A stretch of DNA of 64,000 nucleotides from Lepraria neglecta (Eukaryota; Ascomycota; Lecanoromycetes; Lecanorales; Stereocaulaceae): positions 4,092,001 through 4,156,000 of the forward strand of contig CM065650.1 in NCBI GenBank assembly GCA_033220425.1. Reading direction: 5' to 3'. The notes beneath the pieces are model-generated. The model searched no databases, had not been told where the DNA came from, and saw only the letters and a program-made list of their open reading frames with translations. A program made the position numbers and the translations under genes. How positions within the stretch are numbered: position 1 is the stretch's first letter; each line of letters begins with the position of its first letter. Positions 22,631 to 33,573 of the stretch are shown here, piece by piece.

Positions 22631-23161
22631 ATGATGCTTTTCGGCTTGGGGAATCTCTTCTATGGTATTACTCTACCCCCCAATTGCCCTTCATTACCAG
22701 TAGCTAACCCATTCGACTAGTATCAATCCTGCTAGTCAATGCCGTCGCCGTACTTTCAGAAGATAGATTCCTTGCACGCAGTATGTTATACCCGGTGATC
22801 TGGAAGAAGGGCGCAGCGATAGGGACAGCACTGATTGTAGGCAGTTGGATGGGGCAACGCACCCACGGAGCCTTCGTTTGGCGGAAGCAATGATGCAGCG
22901 AGCGTAAAAGGAAAATTGGTGAATTTGATTAGCAGTGTGAGGACGTTGATGAGGAGTGAGTTCTCCCGATTTCTACTTGTTGAGAGAAATTCTATGTGCG
23001 ATCGCCCGGGTTTTAATCTGTCGTGTCGAGTTCCGAGTGTTATGAACGAGGAATGGTCTTTGGAGCTTCATGAGAGAGAATGCTAATATGCTGGTGTAAT
23101 TTTAGTACCGCTTATAGTGATCAACACGCTTGTCATAGTCTACGAGCTTGTACTGGGATGA
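22631..23161 (+). CDS. YOS1: YOS1-like ER-to-Golgi transport protein (IER3IP1 family)
   Basis: Yos1 is a small membrane protein that acts with Yip1 and Yif1 in COPII vesicle transport from ER to Golgi. The coding sequence is split into four exons that are individually too short to stand out: 22631-22664, 22721-22780, 22845-22955 and 23106-23161. Together they give 86 residues, the normal family length. The protein reads MMLFGLGNLFY at the start, VNAVAVLSEDRFLARIGWG in the middle and the conserved LISSVRTLMRIPLIVINTLV near the end, with a hydrophobic segment at each end. All three introns have GT..AG ends and keep frame. A second Met directly after the first could also start translation. Confidence 0.93.
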
Positions 23162-23633
23162 AGGTGTCGAATAGCAGTGGATGAGGGAGACTGGAGTGAA
23201 GAATGAGGACACGATATACCCAAAGAGAGCGGTAGTAATCCGATTTACATGCATGGCGCCGGGGGCACCAATACAGAACACGAAGTTTATTGTACCAGGA
23301 CCTCGGATCTTTGGGCCTTTGTTTAGAAGGTGTGTATTGTACAGAAGTATCTCGCTCATGCCACGCCTCTTCTAAGGTGGATTGAGCGACGAAAGCCTGT
23401 ATACAAGAAAACAAAGCATCTCGTGGCCTATCAGGCTGGAGACATATCTCACGCATGCCGCCCCCAAATCCAACTTTTGTAACAATCCATCATTACATCC
23501 AAGCCCACCTTCCGTAGGTGCACGAACGCCGTCCCGTGGTATCATTACCTGTAAATGGCAATTCATGTAGCTGAAATGTATGCATGCCGAAGTCTCCCCT
23601 TCCGTGTTCTAGAATCCTCTGAACGAAATAATG
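23162..23633. other. Convergent 3' flanks of YOS1 and creB
   Basis: This stretch of about 470 bases contains only the 3' flanks of the two convergent genes. No gene is recognised. Confidence 0.5.
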
Positions 23634-26098
23634 TTACAACAACTTCATGTTCGACCCCTTCTTCCGCAGGCTGCTAAATCGGTGTTTGTACTTTTCTGGC
23701 TTTTCGGCGGTCTCGTGTCCCGTTGGAGACGCAACGTCCTCGTCCGCATCAGCAACAGGTTCTTCCTTGCCGGCTTCTCGTGAGAAGATTCTTGGTTTCC
23801 TGAAACTCTTGCTGGTCGGCTTGAACCTACTGAGTCCTCCCAACGGCTCCACGTGGCCCTCTTTGGGGTCCTCTTTGGTGCCGTTCTCAAAAGCGACTTT
23901 ATGGTCCTCTTCGACTTTAGAAGCTTTGCTAGCTTCGATCGCAGCTTTGGTGTCTTCGTCCACCTTTTTCACCATCTCTTTTCGCTTGATCTCGAGATTC
24001 TTTCGCCGCTCTTTCTCGGCCTTTTCCTCTTGCCTTGCGCTTAGTCGAGCTATAGCTTTTCGCTCTTTCTCTTCTTTGGCGCGCTCCTTCTTCGACTTGA
24101 CTTCTTCATTTGGCATCCCAGAGGTTGGAATTTGAGGCAGCGCGGTGACTTCGTTTGGAGATTGTGGGATGGGCTCGGCTATGGGTGAAGGTTCAGAGAG
24201 AGCTTTATCAAGGCTTGCGTAGCCGTTGGTTTCTTCTGTTGTCGGCGTTGTGGGCGATACGGCACTCTTCACATGTTGAATGCCGTTCATGAATCCATTA
24301 GTCTTTAGACCCAGACCAACCGGCTCCTTCGACGCTTCGCCGGCGGCTTTAGCGGCGGCTGCCAGGCTTTCGGCATCCTGCTCCCTCTTGACAACTTCTA
24401 ATGTTGTCTCTTGATAGAAAAGTACGTATGCGCAGGCCAGCCCTGGTCGGTCCCCAAAGAAGTTCTGCACGTAGCTTTTGTCCACTGGTTCTACCATTTC
24501 GTCATCAAAAAGCAACCAGCCTCGATTCTGCGTCTTCACTATCGAAATATAATGTCCGTGATATGGGCCTCCACCAATGTGAACAACGACTGCGTAAAGC
24601 TCGTACATTCGGTCCGGGTCCTCTGCATCATCCGTCGTATTAAAAAGCCGTAAATGGTAAGGGTAAACCACCCGATGGAAAAGCTTTTGTAACCGTTGGA
24701 GATCCTCTGTGTACTTGAATCTCTTTAGGTGCAAAGCAAGAATTTTGGGTAATCTTTTAATCTTCATCCGCTTTTCTGCCTCCTGAAGTCCTCCGCATCG
24801 GTCGCAATGGAATTTGTTTCTCTCACAAAGCATCTCTTCTTCCGAGAATTTCCTTAAACATGCCGTTACCGAAGAATGCTCGTCCAAATCCACTGAAAGG
24901 TCTAGAAACGCCTCGTCCCTTTGTGACACATTTTCGCATGTTAGACATTTCGTTTCCGACGTTAGAGTCCCTTCGAAGAGCTCGTGTACCCATCCTGTAT
25001 TACCAGGCACTGCCTTTGGCATTGCCGATGCGAGAGCTTGCTCGAACCCAGTCTTGTCTGCCGAGCCATTCATTCCCTTCTGTTTCTCTTCCTCTTCCAC
25101 CACCAGCTTCTTCGAATGAACCTCCACATTAGCTACCACCTCATTAAGCAGGAGGTTGAGAAACTCGTGAGCATCCTGATGCATCGCGCTTCGAAACATT
25201 TCGTTCTCCCTCTTCAGCACCTCAAGGAACTTATTCGGGCTCACCACGCCAACGTTCGACTTGTGGGCCAACAGGGCTTCAAATATGTCTTTCAAAGAAG
25301 TGAATAAAGATTCGGGCATCCCGTACGCAGCGGTGTTATCATAAGTCATGGAAATTGTGGGCCCTCTCGCCTGAGCTACCCGTTTCTTATAATCTGGATG
25401 CTCCTTATCTTCGGGCTTAGGTGCGGCTGGCGGTCCACCCGCCGTTCGCGCTGAGTTGGGACCTTGAGATTGCTGTTTCATGAGTCTGGCTGGTGTCAAG
25501 GATGGATGATTAGGAGGAAGTATTATTGCGTTAGGGTCTATTCTTGACTGGCCGGTAGACGTTGTCGTGACTGACTCGAGTGGCGTGCGTTTTGGATAAT
25601 TGATGACTTGTTCTCGAAAAGGTACGGAGTAATATAGACATTGAAGAATTGAATTGCAGTAGCTAGATTGTGTTAGCTGGCGTTTTTGCTTTGTCTGAAC
25701 GTGCAGGTCCCGCATACCAGGTGTTCCCGAACTGCGACTTGTCGTGTCAGCACAACAAGCTTATGTGGAGCCTGAGCAGAGACTCACATTTTCCAACCCC
25801 CAAAACTTATCGCTGCCATCTTCTCGTAAGGGCCCAGGAGGCGCATCGAGTAAATACTTCTCGAGAGGTGTTATTTGGAGGGCGTTGGGGTCCTTTTTCG
25901 TAGGTGATGACCCAGATGATGGACTCGATGTTCCCTAAGTCAGATGGATGTCAGATCGCTTTGCTCACAGCCGCGCATATGAAGGGGTTCGGAAGGGTTG
26001 GCACTCAAAAATGGCCTTTTCACAGAATACTCTATCGATTCGAGGAAGGGATTTTAACTGACAGCGCTTGAGCGCATCCTGTTGAAGAAGGACGCCAT
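23634..26098 (-). CDS. creB: Ubiquitin carboxyl-terminal hydrolase CreB (USP12/46 type)
   Basis: CreB is the deubiquitinase that, with the WD40 protein CreC, acts in carbon catabolite repression; it is the fungal USP12/USP46 ortholog. Four exons fit: 26098-26063, 25934-25788, 25731-25718 and 25662-23634, giving 741 residues. The Cys box [20 protein letters not shown] starts at about residue 62. The catalytic Cys codon (residue 66) is split between a 14-base exon and the last exon. A zinc-finger CxxC pair lies at about 307 and 355 ([22 protein letters not shown]). The His box is [13 protein letters not shown] near 434, with a following [10 protein letters not shown] charged coiled coil at about 585-635 and a phospho-rich tail match CreB architecture. 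The first intron uses a GTCAGT donor. Confidence 0.93.
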
Positions 26099-27218
26099 GT
26101 TGGCAGATTTTTCTCTGGTTGTAACCCCCTAGGGCGGGGGCGAGGAGGGATCTTAGATGCTCAAGCCGGGCTCAAGGCGAAGGGTGAGTAACCGTGTGTG
26201 AGTGGTAGATCATCTAGATCTGGATACAGAAGGCCTGGGAGTCGACGAAGAGGTGTGTCTCATGGATGTTCTCGCTCAGCGAGGCTGCAAATAAAAATCG
26301 AAGTGGAGGGTATGTCATGGGAGCCTTGAAGGTACGGGCTGCGGCGTTTGTAGCGGGGGGGGTTAACAGCGGGATGCGACGATCATGGGTCGGATGAGTT
26401 TGATTTTCCGAGCCCGTAGGGATTATCAATCATGAGAGGTCAGACGTGGTACAGGCGCCTTTGTCGATTCTATCATGTGTGAGACATGCAGGTAAGTCTA
26501 TGGGTAGTGTATAATTTGTTGAAGACAGAGATTTGCATATTTGCCTTTTTCTAAACAGTATTTTGCCAGACCATTCGTCAACGAGGGGTATTTTAAGCGA
26601 GAGCCATGTGGAAATAACGTCTATTCGGTCGCTACTAGGCCCTGAAAAGGCAGGCGTTGGACCCGGGAAATTTTAGCGCACAGGGGTTCGAGAAGGGCAT
26701 CTCGTGGCGCGATTTCCCAGCACGATTGTTTCCTTTGAGAGGAGGACATTTTAGAGACATGGAACAGACCCCGGATCAGGTCTACTCTGCGTGGTAAACC
26801 CTTCAACTGGGCGCGCTTGGGGATGGTACTACAGAACTACAGAAGCCTCCGAACAGCACGATAACAATCACCTGCAAGACTGAACGATGGTACCTCACGG
26901 ACCTTTCCAGTGCCGAGATCGATGACATAAAAATGCCCCGAGACCAATAGCATTAAAGATACGTGTCCTGGGTCTGCATCCTCGCTTGGATAAAAAGGTG
27001 GCACTGAGAGTTGAGTGATTGTGGCCAAGACGGCTAAATTGATATTGGAGACTGAGACTTTAGCCAATCAGATGAAACATAAGGGTCAGCAAGAATCGTG
27101 GATGCTCTCTACTGCGGGATGCGCAGAAATACAGATTCAGCAAAGTAATGAAGTCAGTATAGAGTACAAACAAGAATACTCAGTTCGCTCTTTAGCTAGA
27201 CCTCATAGACACACCTAT
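26099..27218. other. No gene recognised
   Basis: This is about 1.1 kb between creB and the 3' end of the LSD1-type gene. Only short open frames occur, none with recognisable features. It presumably contains the creB promoter. Confidence 0.5.
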
Positions 27219-30200
27219 TTACAAATCGACATTTGAGTCCGAGTCCTCAGCATACCCAGACATCTTCTTCGCCCTCCGCTCATCGTTGCAATTGCCATAA
27301 TCGCTTTGTACACCCAAGGCTCGCCACATGCTCTGCTCCTCTTCTTGAGACAAGATTCCCGGGTGTTGTCTCACATAATCCCTCCGCAACTCCATTGCTC
27401 TCGTGTCCCATGATGCCAGCCGGGCCTCATATGTAGCCGCCTCTTCTTGATTGACCCTTCGGTTGTTCGATGTCTGCTCAAAATATGGCCTCTTTTGTTC
27501 TTCGGGGGCCGCTCGCCATAACTGTCCTATGGTGGCACGTACTTCGTTCCTGGACGATTTACTCTCCGGATTTCCCGTTGCTGCAACACGAGCTTCGTCA
27601 CAAGCTTTCTTTACATCCGCCCAATGGTCCCCTGTGAAGAGAAGAAACGGGTTGGAACCTGGCTTTCCGGGTGGAGAAGGGCGAAGACCGAGCTCTGCTT
27701 TGATTGCGTCCAGAATATCTGATTCGAAGGCTTCGAGACGCACTTGCTTGGCGTCCTCGGATTCATGGTTGGCATCAGAAGCCGGTTGCTCTGCGAGCTG
27801 CTCTGCGAGCTGCTCTGCGTCGTGCTTTGCAAAATATTCTGCTTTCCTTTTCTGAGGCGTGTCTATCATTTCTGTGTCTGCCTGATTGGGCCAAGGGACC
27901 AATGGACTTGGAATTTCGATAGGCCCTATTAAGTCGTCAATGACTTCAGAGGCGGCTCTGAGACCTGATATGTATGCGCCATGCACTGTCGCAGGATGTG
28001 TAGCACATGTAGCTTCTCCTGCGAAATGCAAAGTACCAATAGGTGCCGCCATAGCTTCGTAGTCTCCAGGCTTGGACATGCTCCCAACATACGAGTAACT
28101 ACCACGAGCAAAGCGATCCTTGCCCCATCTTGTGACGATAGTCTCCAAAGGTTCTGGCACCTTCGTTCGCTGGAATATCTTAGCAAGCTCATGAGTGACC
28201 TCGGCCACTAGCTCAGTATCACTCGCCGTCTCGGCCTGATGAGCAGCATCACCTGCCATAAGCGAGATTAGAACAGGCCGACCAGTAGTTTTGATGCAAT
28301 TCCAGAAGAAGTAGAATCGGCCTCTGTTCGCAATGTAGTCTTCTTGGTCAAGACTCTCGTGGACTTCGGGTTCCCTGAGCAAACCAAACATATCCTGGTC
28401 CACTTTCCAGAAGGGTGCGTCGTAGACAAGGATCACTTTGTTCAAAGTCCCAAAACCCAGACGTTGAATTGGCCCAAGCTTCCATGAAGGGAGTGGTGGA
28501 TCGAATGCAACTGCCTCATCTTTCAAGACCCCGAGAGGAGTTGTCAGGACAATGTGATCGGCTTCGAAAATCTCACCGTCCTCGCAGAAGACTTTACCAC
28601 CTGTACTAGCGTCATTTGATACCATATCATAGGTTATACGCTTCGCGACTTTGCGAGTACGGAGATCGAGCTTGGAAGGCGCATGCAAAATGCCGCGTGG
28701 AACCTGCTGGTAGCCACCAATGACTTGTGCATGAACGCCTTCGAATTCGTTACCTGCGTCTTGATCCCAACCACCAAGACTGAGCTTGCCAACATTTGCT
28801 GCGTTCGCGTACTCAAGATTTGCGTAATGCCAATTCAGAAGCCGCATGTCCTGTGGGGAGAGGTCAAGCAGGAATTGGTACTGCTTCACGGCCTCGTCCA
28901 TCGCTGCACCTAGTGTGGGATTGCCCGACGCTTTTGCAACGACATCAAGGTTGAGGTCACGGTATGATAAGACACTCGAGGCCAGTTTCCAACCAAGCCG
29001 CTCGGCGGCCAAGGCAGGAGGTTCTTTCTTGCGCGATCCTGTGACCATATGTGCCCTCCCTGTGAGCTTGTCCATACCGCCAGGCACATTCTCCACCATA
29101 TCGCTTTCAGGAACCGTAGCTGGGTCGGGGATGTCGACTTCGGTGGTGCTGATAGGCTGACCGCCGTCTCGTTGAGGATCCCGTCCTGCCTCGATAAGTT
29201 CTTTATCTCCCTCCACCGTTCTCAAAGGCGGAACCTTGTGGCGGTACACGCTCGCTCGATCGAGAACGTCATTGTACAGCTTTTCAACCATGCTGTCACG
29301 TTCTTCATTCACGACTCGGCCGTCTGTGTCATGTAAAGTTGAGTTGTCTTTGAGAGCGTAGTAATGCAAGGCAAGTTGACCCCTTACTATCATGTTGAGT
29401 GGATTGCCGTTGTCGAATCCAATTATGATGTGTGCACCCATTTCCGCAGTACTTCTTTTCTGCTCCGGTATGCTGCTGGTCTTCTGGTTCTTCAAAGGAT
29501 GAGAATAGACTCTTCCACCTATACGATTTCGGCCTTCGAGGAGGATTACTTTCGGTGGTTCTTCGCCAACGGAGGTCCATCTCTCTCGGTAATGTTCAAA
29601 AAGGCCCTCTAACTGCCTGGCACACCCCAAGCCTGACATACCTGCTCCAACCACGACGACAGTCCTTCGCCGGTATCGTTTGGATTTGTACCTCTTGACG
29701 TAGGCGTTCGACGTATCGGGTGCTTCAACGCATCCAAAATTAATGTAACCCTTCCTTACGAGCCACTCGTATGCAACCTCGGCCAGACCGAGCCACCGGG
29801 ATGTAAGGGCGCATCCAGCAGCTTCATCTGCCGTGACACTGACCAGTGGGTTTCTCACCCATAACCTTAATATTCGATTCCTAATGTTTAGATACGCAGT
29901 GACATGAAGTTGACATATGTGGTTTCGGAGCAGTTGGTACTCGTCAGGATGCAAAGCGAATGGATTCAGCCTCGATGAGTACGCCGCATGAATACCCTGC
30001 TGGGCAAGTATCGTAGGGTGCACATTGGTGGGTATTGCTGTCCTCGGTCGCAGATCTGAAAATCGAACTTTCCTAGGTTTCAGTCCTTTCCGACGAGGTA
30101 TGGGTTTGTGAACTGAGGTTTGAGGCTTCAAAGCAGGAGGAGTAGCAGATTTAGCTAGAGATAGTTGGGATGAGAGACTGGAAGAACGGGAAGGTGCCTG

Positions 30201-31001
30201 TAGCATATCGAATGAGGCACCGAGCTCGTCAGTCGAATCCTTCAAGTTCGAAGGTCCTACTGAAGTGTGAGAAGAGGATCCCGAGAACCCTGTAGGCGTA
30301 CTGCTCATCCGTGGAGTTGTTGATGTCCCATCAGAGCCACCGTCAATTGCGAGTTCGAAGCTCCTATGGATTACCTTTGAAGAAGTGTTGCCCCCTTCTT
30401 TGCTCAAGACCATTCTTTCGACTTCATTGAGTTCTGGTTCGGATTCCAGATCTATCGGCCTCGATACACTGCCACCCACTCTCTCGATTGGAGACTCGTC
30501 TTCAGACATGTCGTCGGCTTCCGGCCCTGAGCTCAAGTCCATGTTTTCTGATAAATCGTCTTCGGCGTCTGAGCTCATGTCCATTGCTTCTGACAAGTCA
30601 TCTTGTAAAGTTTGCAGGTTTTCTAGCAGAGTATTGATATTAGTTTCTGACTGTCTATATCCATTCGCTCTAGGTTTTGACAGCTCGCACATACCTTCCC
30701 TACCAGCCGCTGTCGGCACTTGATATCCGTTGGCGTATTGAGAAGGAGCGTATGGCTGAGTTGAAAATTGCGAAGATCCTAGATGAGAAATCCTCGTCGA
30801 CTGATTTGCAGCATTATCAATCGAAGCCTGGTTGGCCTGTGGGTTGGCACGTTCCAGAGTTTTCGGCAAGGTATTTGCAATCCACGATTTCAAAGAAATG
30901 GTCTTGGATGCATTCTTGCTTTGTAGAGGATTGAGGTTTTGATCAAAGACGAGTTCGCCTTTCGACACAAGACCCTTCCTATAGGTTTTGACGTTCGACA
31001 T
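27219..31001 (-). CDS. LSD1-type histone lysine demethylase with SWIRM, amine oxidase and HMG box
   Basis: This is an FAD-dependent nuclear amine oxidase expected to demethylate histone H3 lysines (fungal LSD1/HdmA). A single exon of 1260 residues runs from an ATG at 31001. The amino third is Ser/Asp-rich and disordered, with a duplicated acidic phrase (SDAEDDLSENMDLSSGPEA). A SWIRM domain follows at about 335-420 (NPFALHPDEYQLLRNHICQL; VRKGYINFG). The FAD-binding GAGMSGLGCARQLEG lies at about 453, with VILLEGRNRIGGRVYSHPL after it. The amine oxidase domain closes near 1000 (LHFAGEATCATHPATVHGAY). The HMG box at about 1114-1190 (NPFLLFTGDHWADVKKACDE; WRAAPEEQKRPYFEQT) is the arrangement known in filamentous fungi. 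The neighbour relationship to creB is tandem. Confidence 0.92.
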   Translation of the reverse strand: MSNVKTYRKGLVSKGELVFDQNLNPLQSKNASKTISLKSWIANTLPKTLERANPQANQASIDNAANQSTRISHLGSSQFSTQPYAPSQYANGYQVPTAAGREGMCELSKPRANGYRQSETNINTLLENLQTLQDDLSEAMDMSSDAEDDLSENMDLSSGPEADDMSEDESPIERVGGSVSRPIDLESEPELNEVERMVLSKEGGNTSSKVIHRSFELAIDGGSDGTSTTPRMSSTPTGFSGSSSHTSVGPSNLKDSTDELGASFDMLQAPSRSSSLSSQLSLAKSATPPALKPQTSVHKPIPRRKGLKPRKVRFSDLRPRTAIPTNVHPTILAQQGIHAAYSSRLNPFALHPDEYQLLRNHICQLHVTAYLNIRNRILRLWVRNPLVSVTADEAAGCALTSRWLGLAEVAYEWLVRKGYINFGCVEAPDTSNAYVKRYKSKRYRRRTVVVVGAGMSGLGCARQLEGLFEHYRERWTSVGEEPPKVILLEGRNRIGGRVYSHPLKNQKTSSIPEQKRSTAEMGAHIIIGFDNGNPLNMIVRGQLALHYYALKDNSTLHDTDGRVVNEERDSMVEKLYNDVLDRASVYRHKVPPLRTVEGDKELIEAGRDPQRDGGQPISTTEVDIPDPATVPESDMVENVPGGMDKLTGRAHMVTGSRKKEPPALAAERLGWKLASSVLSYRDLNLDVVAKASGNPTLGAAMDEAVKQYQFLLDLSPQDMRLLNWHYANLEYANAANVGKLSLGGWDQDAGNEFEGVHAQVIGGYQQVPRGILHAPSKLDLRTRKVAKRITYDMVSNDASTGGKVFCEDGEIFEADHIVLTTPLGVLKDEAVAFDPPLPSWKLGPIQRLGFGTLNKVILVYDAPFWKVDQDMFGLLREPEVHESLDQEDYIANRGRFYFFWNCIKTTGRPVLISLMAGDAAHQAETASDTELVAEVTHELAKIFQRTKVPEPLETIVTRWGKDRFARGSYSYVGSMSKPGDYEAMAAPIGTLHFAGEATCATHPATVHGAYISGLRAASEVIDDLIGPIEIPSPLVPWPNQADTEMIDTPQKRKAEYFAKHDAEQLAEQLAEQPASDANHESEDAKQVRLEAFESDILDAIKAELGLRPSPPGKPGSNPFLLFTGDHWADVKKACDEARVAATGNPESKSSRNEVRATIGQLWRAAPEEQKRPYFEQTSNNRRVNQEEAATYEARLASWDTRAMELRRDYVRQHPGILSQEEEQSMWRALGVQSDYGNCNDERRAKKMSGYAEDSDSNVDL
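27788..27823 (-). repeat. 12-bp in-frame tandem repeat (EQLA units)
   Basis: Three units of TGCTCTGCGAGC (the third diverged) encode repeated Ala-Glu-Gln-Leu in the linker between the amine oxidase and HMG domains. Unit length is a multiple of three, so copy number could vary without frame loss. Confidence 0.7.
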
Positions 31002-32142
31002 GTCTCAATCTCTAACCCGGACCTGAAGACTGAAGTTGTATAGAATTCGTCACCGCCGCATTCTCTTCGCTTGGGTACTAGAGATCGACTGTATTCTGGT
31101 TACAAGTCAGCGATCATTGCCTTCATTGATGTTGGTGTATATCGTGGCATATGGATATGTCATATATGGGCCAGGCTTACAAGTGGAAGTCTGCGCACAC
31201 CGTTGTAGGGGGCGACCAAATCATACCAATTTCAGTAGAGATTAATAGAGCGTAATGACAGCCATGCAATGCTTTATGCCAATCGATTCGTCAGAGTATT
31301 AATTCAGGACTTTGCGATATGGTAAGATGAGGGATGGATTAGGCCCGCCTATTCGACTCTTTAGGGCCTTGCTCCTGCCACCAAAATTCGCGCTAATCTC
31401 GGTTGGAAGAATCAACGACACCTCATCCATCGATATCATCAATGCACCATTATTTCCCAGCATTCGCAGGGTCTGCTGCAAATGTGATACTTCCAGAGCG
31501 GAAAGTATTCAAGACTTCGTACGATACAGGTTTTGAGCACCAAGAGAACGACCTTGGCTGCAACGTCGCAATATGTCCTTCCCTGCCCCACTTTTGGACC
31601 TCGTCATAGAGACATATATACTGCAAGAGGTTATGCTGCAACAAAAGCAAAGTCCTGAAAGGTCTTTAGCTAATGAAATAGATGTTTCATTCCTGTCCGA
31701 ACGATTCCAGATGGGTTTCCGCTCTCGAGCATCCATAAACATATCTGAAGAAGCGGAGCAACCCGTTGCAAGCATTATATCCATCACAACTGGTGCCGTC
31801 GTGCCGGTAATGGTCATTACAACGTTCAAAGCACTTGTTCACTTGGCTGGGCATTCTTAATGGAGTCTGTCCCCGGTCTGATTTGAGACCATATCGACCT
31901 TCCCACGCATGCCATAAGGTCCCACGGAACTTTGTATCACAAAAACAAGAAGCAGACTACCTTCGATACAAGTTCTTCGCACTTGTTGCTACAGAGAGAA
32001 TGTGCCAACAAGCGGCAGTGGATAGGCTGACTTGGCTTAAGCATAGGTACCATGCCGCCGCTATTGTGCGGACGCTGACCACACTACCTACCTAACACTA
32101 TATGATATTTGGGAAATTGGATCACAAGAGCCGGGGGACTTT
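31002..32142. other. No gene recognised
   Basis: This is 1.1 kb upstream of the LSD1-type gene and downstream of CAP2. Overlapping open frames on both strands around 31510-31860 show no family features. Nothing confident can be assigned. Confidence 0.45.
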
Positions 32143-33306
32143 TTACCGCTTCATTGAGTTGATCATCTCTTGATGCGTGGCCTTCTCTCTGTTCGCCTCG
32201 GTCAAAGGTGGAATACCTACAGATAGGTCAACACATATTCCAAAAGGCGGTGAGGGAAACATCATACTGCGCAAGTCTCCCACAACATCTTTCGCCTTTC
32301 CGAAATAGACCTCCTCTATCCGTCGTTAGCAAAATACAAACTCATCCCAATCAAAATCACATACGCAACAAATTCCTCATCTTCAGCTCCATATCCTCAA
32401 CAAGCTTCCCCACGTTGACAATGTGACTCGAATCATCCTGCACTGGCATGTCTTGCTCGATCTGCCTCGTCATATTCCCACTTAGATCCATGTCCCCAAG
32501 TGCTTCGCCACCAGTGCTCAGGCGTAATATGACTGTACTAGTAAGCTTGTAGTGTGACGTTCGTGCTCGATCAATAGCCTCGAAGACGTGTATCGAATCC
32601 CATCCACCCTCGCTCTTCCCTGATGGCGTAGCTGCACAACAATTCGTTTTAGTACTCAATGCAAGAACAGAGCCAGCCTTTACGGAGGAAACGTACTCTT
32701 CTTCAACAGCACCACCCCCGCAAACCCATCATCAAGATCCCAGAAGTAAACACTGCTCACACCACCCTCGTAGTACCTGCAAATCCAAAGACATCACCAA
32801 TTAGTGTTCATCTCCCAGGACCACCCAGAAAGTCCATTATTAATATTAGACCTGCCCATTTCCCCACCAAACCCCCCTCTGATACCATCTTAGTAAACAA
32901 AAAGCACACTCACAACTCCCGATAAACATCCACCGCCTCCCCCATCCCCACCTCCATCCTCCTCACCCGTTCACTTGGCTTCGCCCCCTCCTCCCCATCC
33001 TGAATAGCTGGCTCAAACTCATTACTCCACGGGCTGCGCCAGCTATCCCCATCGCGATTATAATCACACAGCAGATAGTCGCGGCCTGTTTTCTTGCATC
33101 GGCGTATCTCGAGCGGCTGGTCGACGGAGGAGAGGAGGTCTTCTGTTAGCGAGGGCGCGAGGGCGCAGATCCTGTTGAGGTTGGAGGTGGTGGAGTGCGG
33201 GGGGAGGCGGCGGAGGAGGTCGCTGCGGGGAGGAGGTATTAGTGGGGGAAGGTATGGGGAGGAGAGGGGGGAGGTACAGAGCGCTGTCGAATTGGTCGGT
33301 GGACAT
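32143..33306 (-). CDS. CAP2: F-actin-capping protein subunit beta
   Basis: Cap2 pairs with Cap1 to cap barbed ends of actin filaments at cortical patches. Six exons fit in frame: 33306-33278, 33222-32914, 32776-32697, 32631-32365, 32315-32268 and 32216-32143, giving 268 residues, the family norm. The protein starts [18 protein letters not shown] and contains [57 protein letters not shown], and [20 protein letters not shown], with [20 protein letters not shown] near the end, all diagnostic. The intron positions shift phase, yet every junction restores the conserved sequence, which gives strong confidence in the model. It lies directly downstream of MPH1 on the same strand, 267 bases apart. Confidence 0.95.
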
Positions 33307-33573
33307 TTTGATGGCATGTGGTGGTGGGATGTTGGAGAGTGGTAGGAGTTACAACAGGGTGGGTTATGCTGCGTTTAGCATGTTGCCTGAAATCCCACTG
33401 GTGTGTACAAATTCACGTGAACAAAACACTTTGTTCAATTGAAGTCGTGAAAGTTTCTTATTGCTTTATGGGGTATCTATGTTTGAAAACGCTAACATGA
33501 ACATCGCTAAAGCCACTGGAGCCATCGAAGTACCAAGAAAGCCCGAGCTACCGTATATGACCTGTCCAATATA

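Noticed and set aside
23634-25715. Many plus-strand open frames over creB, and likewise over LSD1, MPH1 and the beta-galactosidase
   Set aside because: These are antisense shadows of long coding exons and show no independent features.
26837-27067. 76-residue minus-strand open frame between creB and the LSD1-type gene
   Set aside because: It is short, isolated and without homology that I can recognise.
31509-31860. Overlapping open frames of 95-106 residues on both strands
   Set aside because: Neither shows a family motif or splice-supported extension, and overlapping frames on both strands suggest chance.
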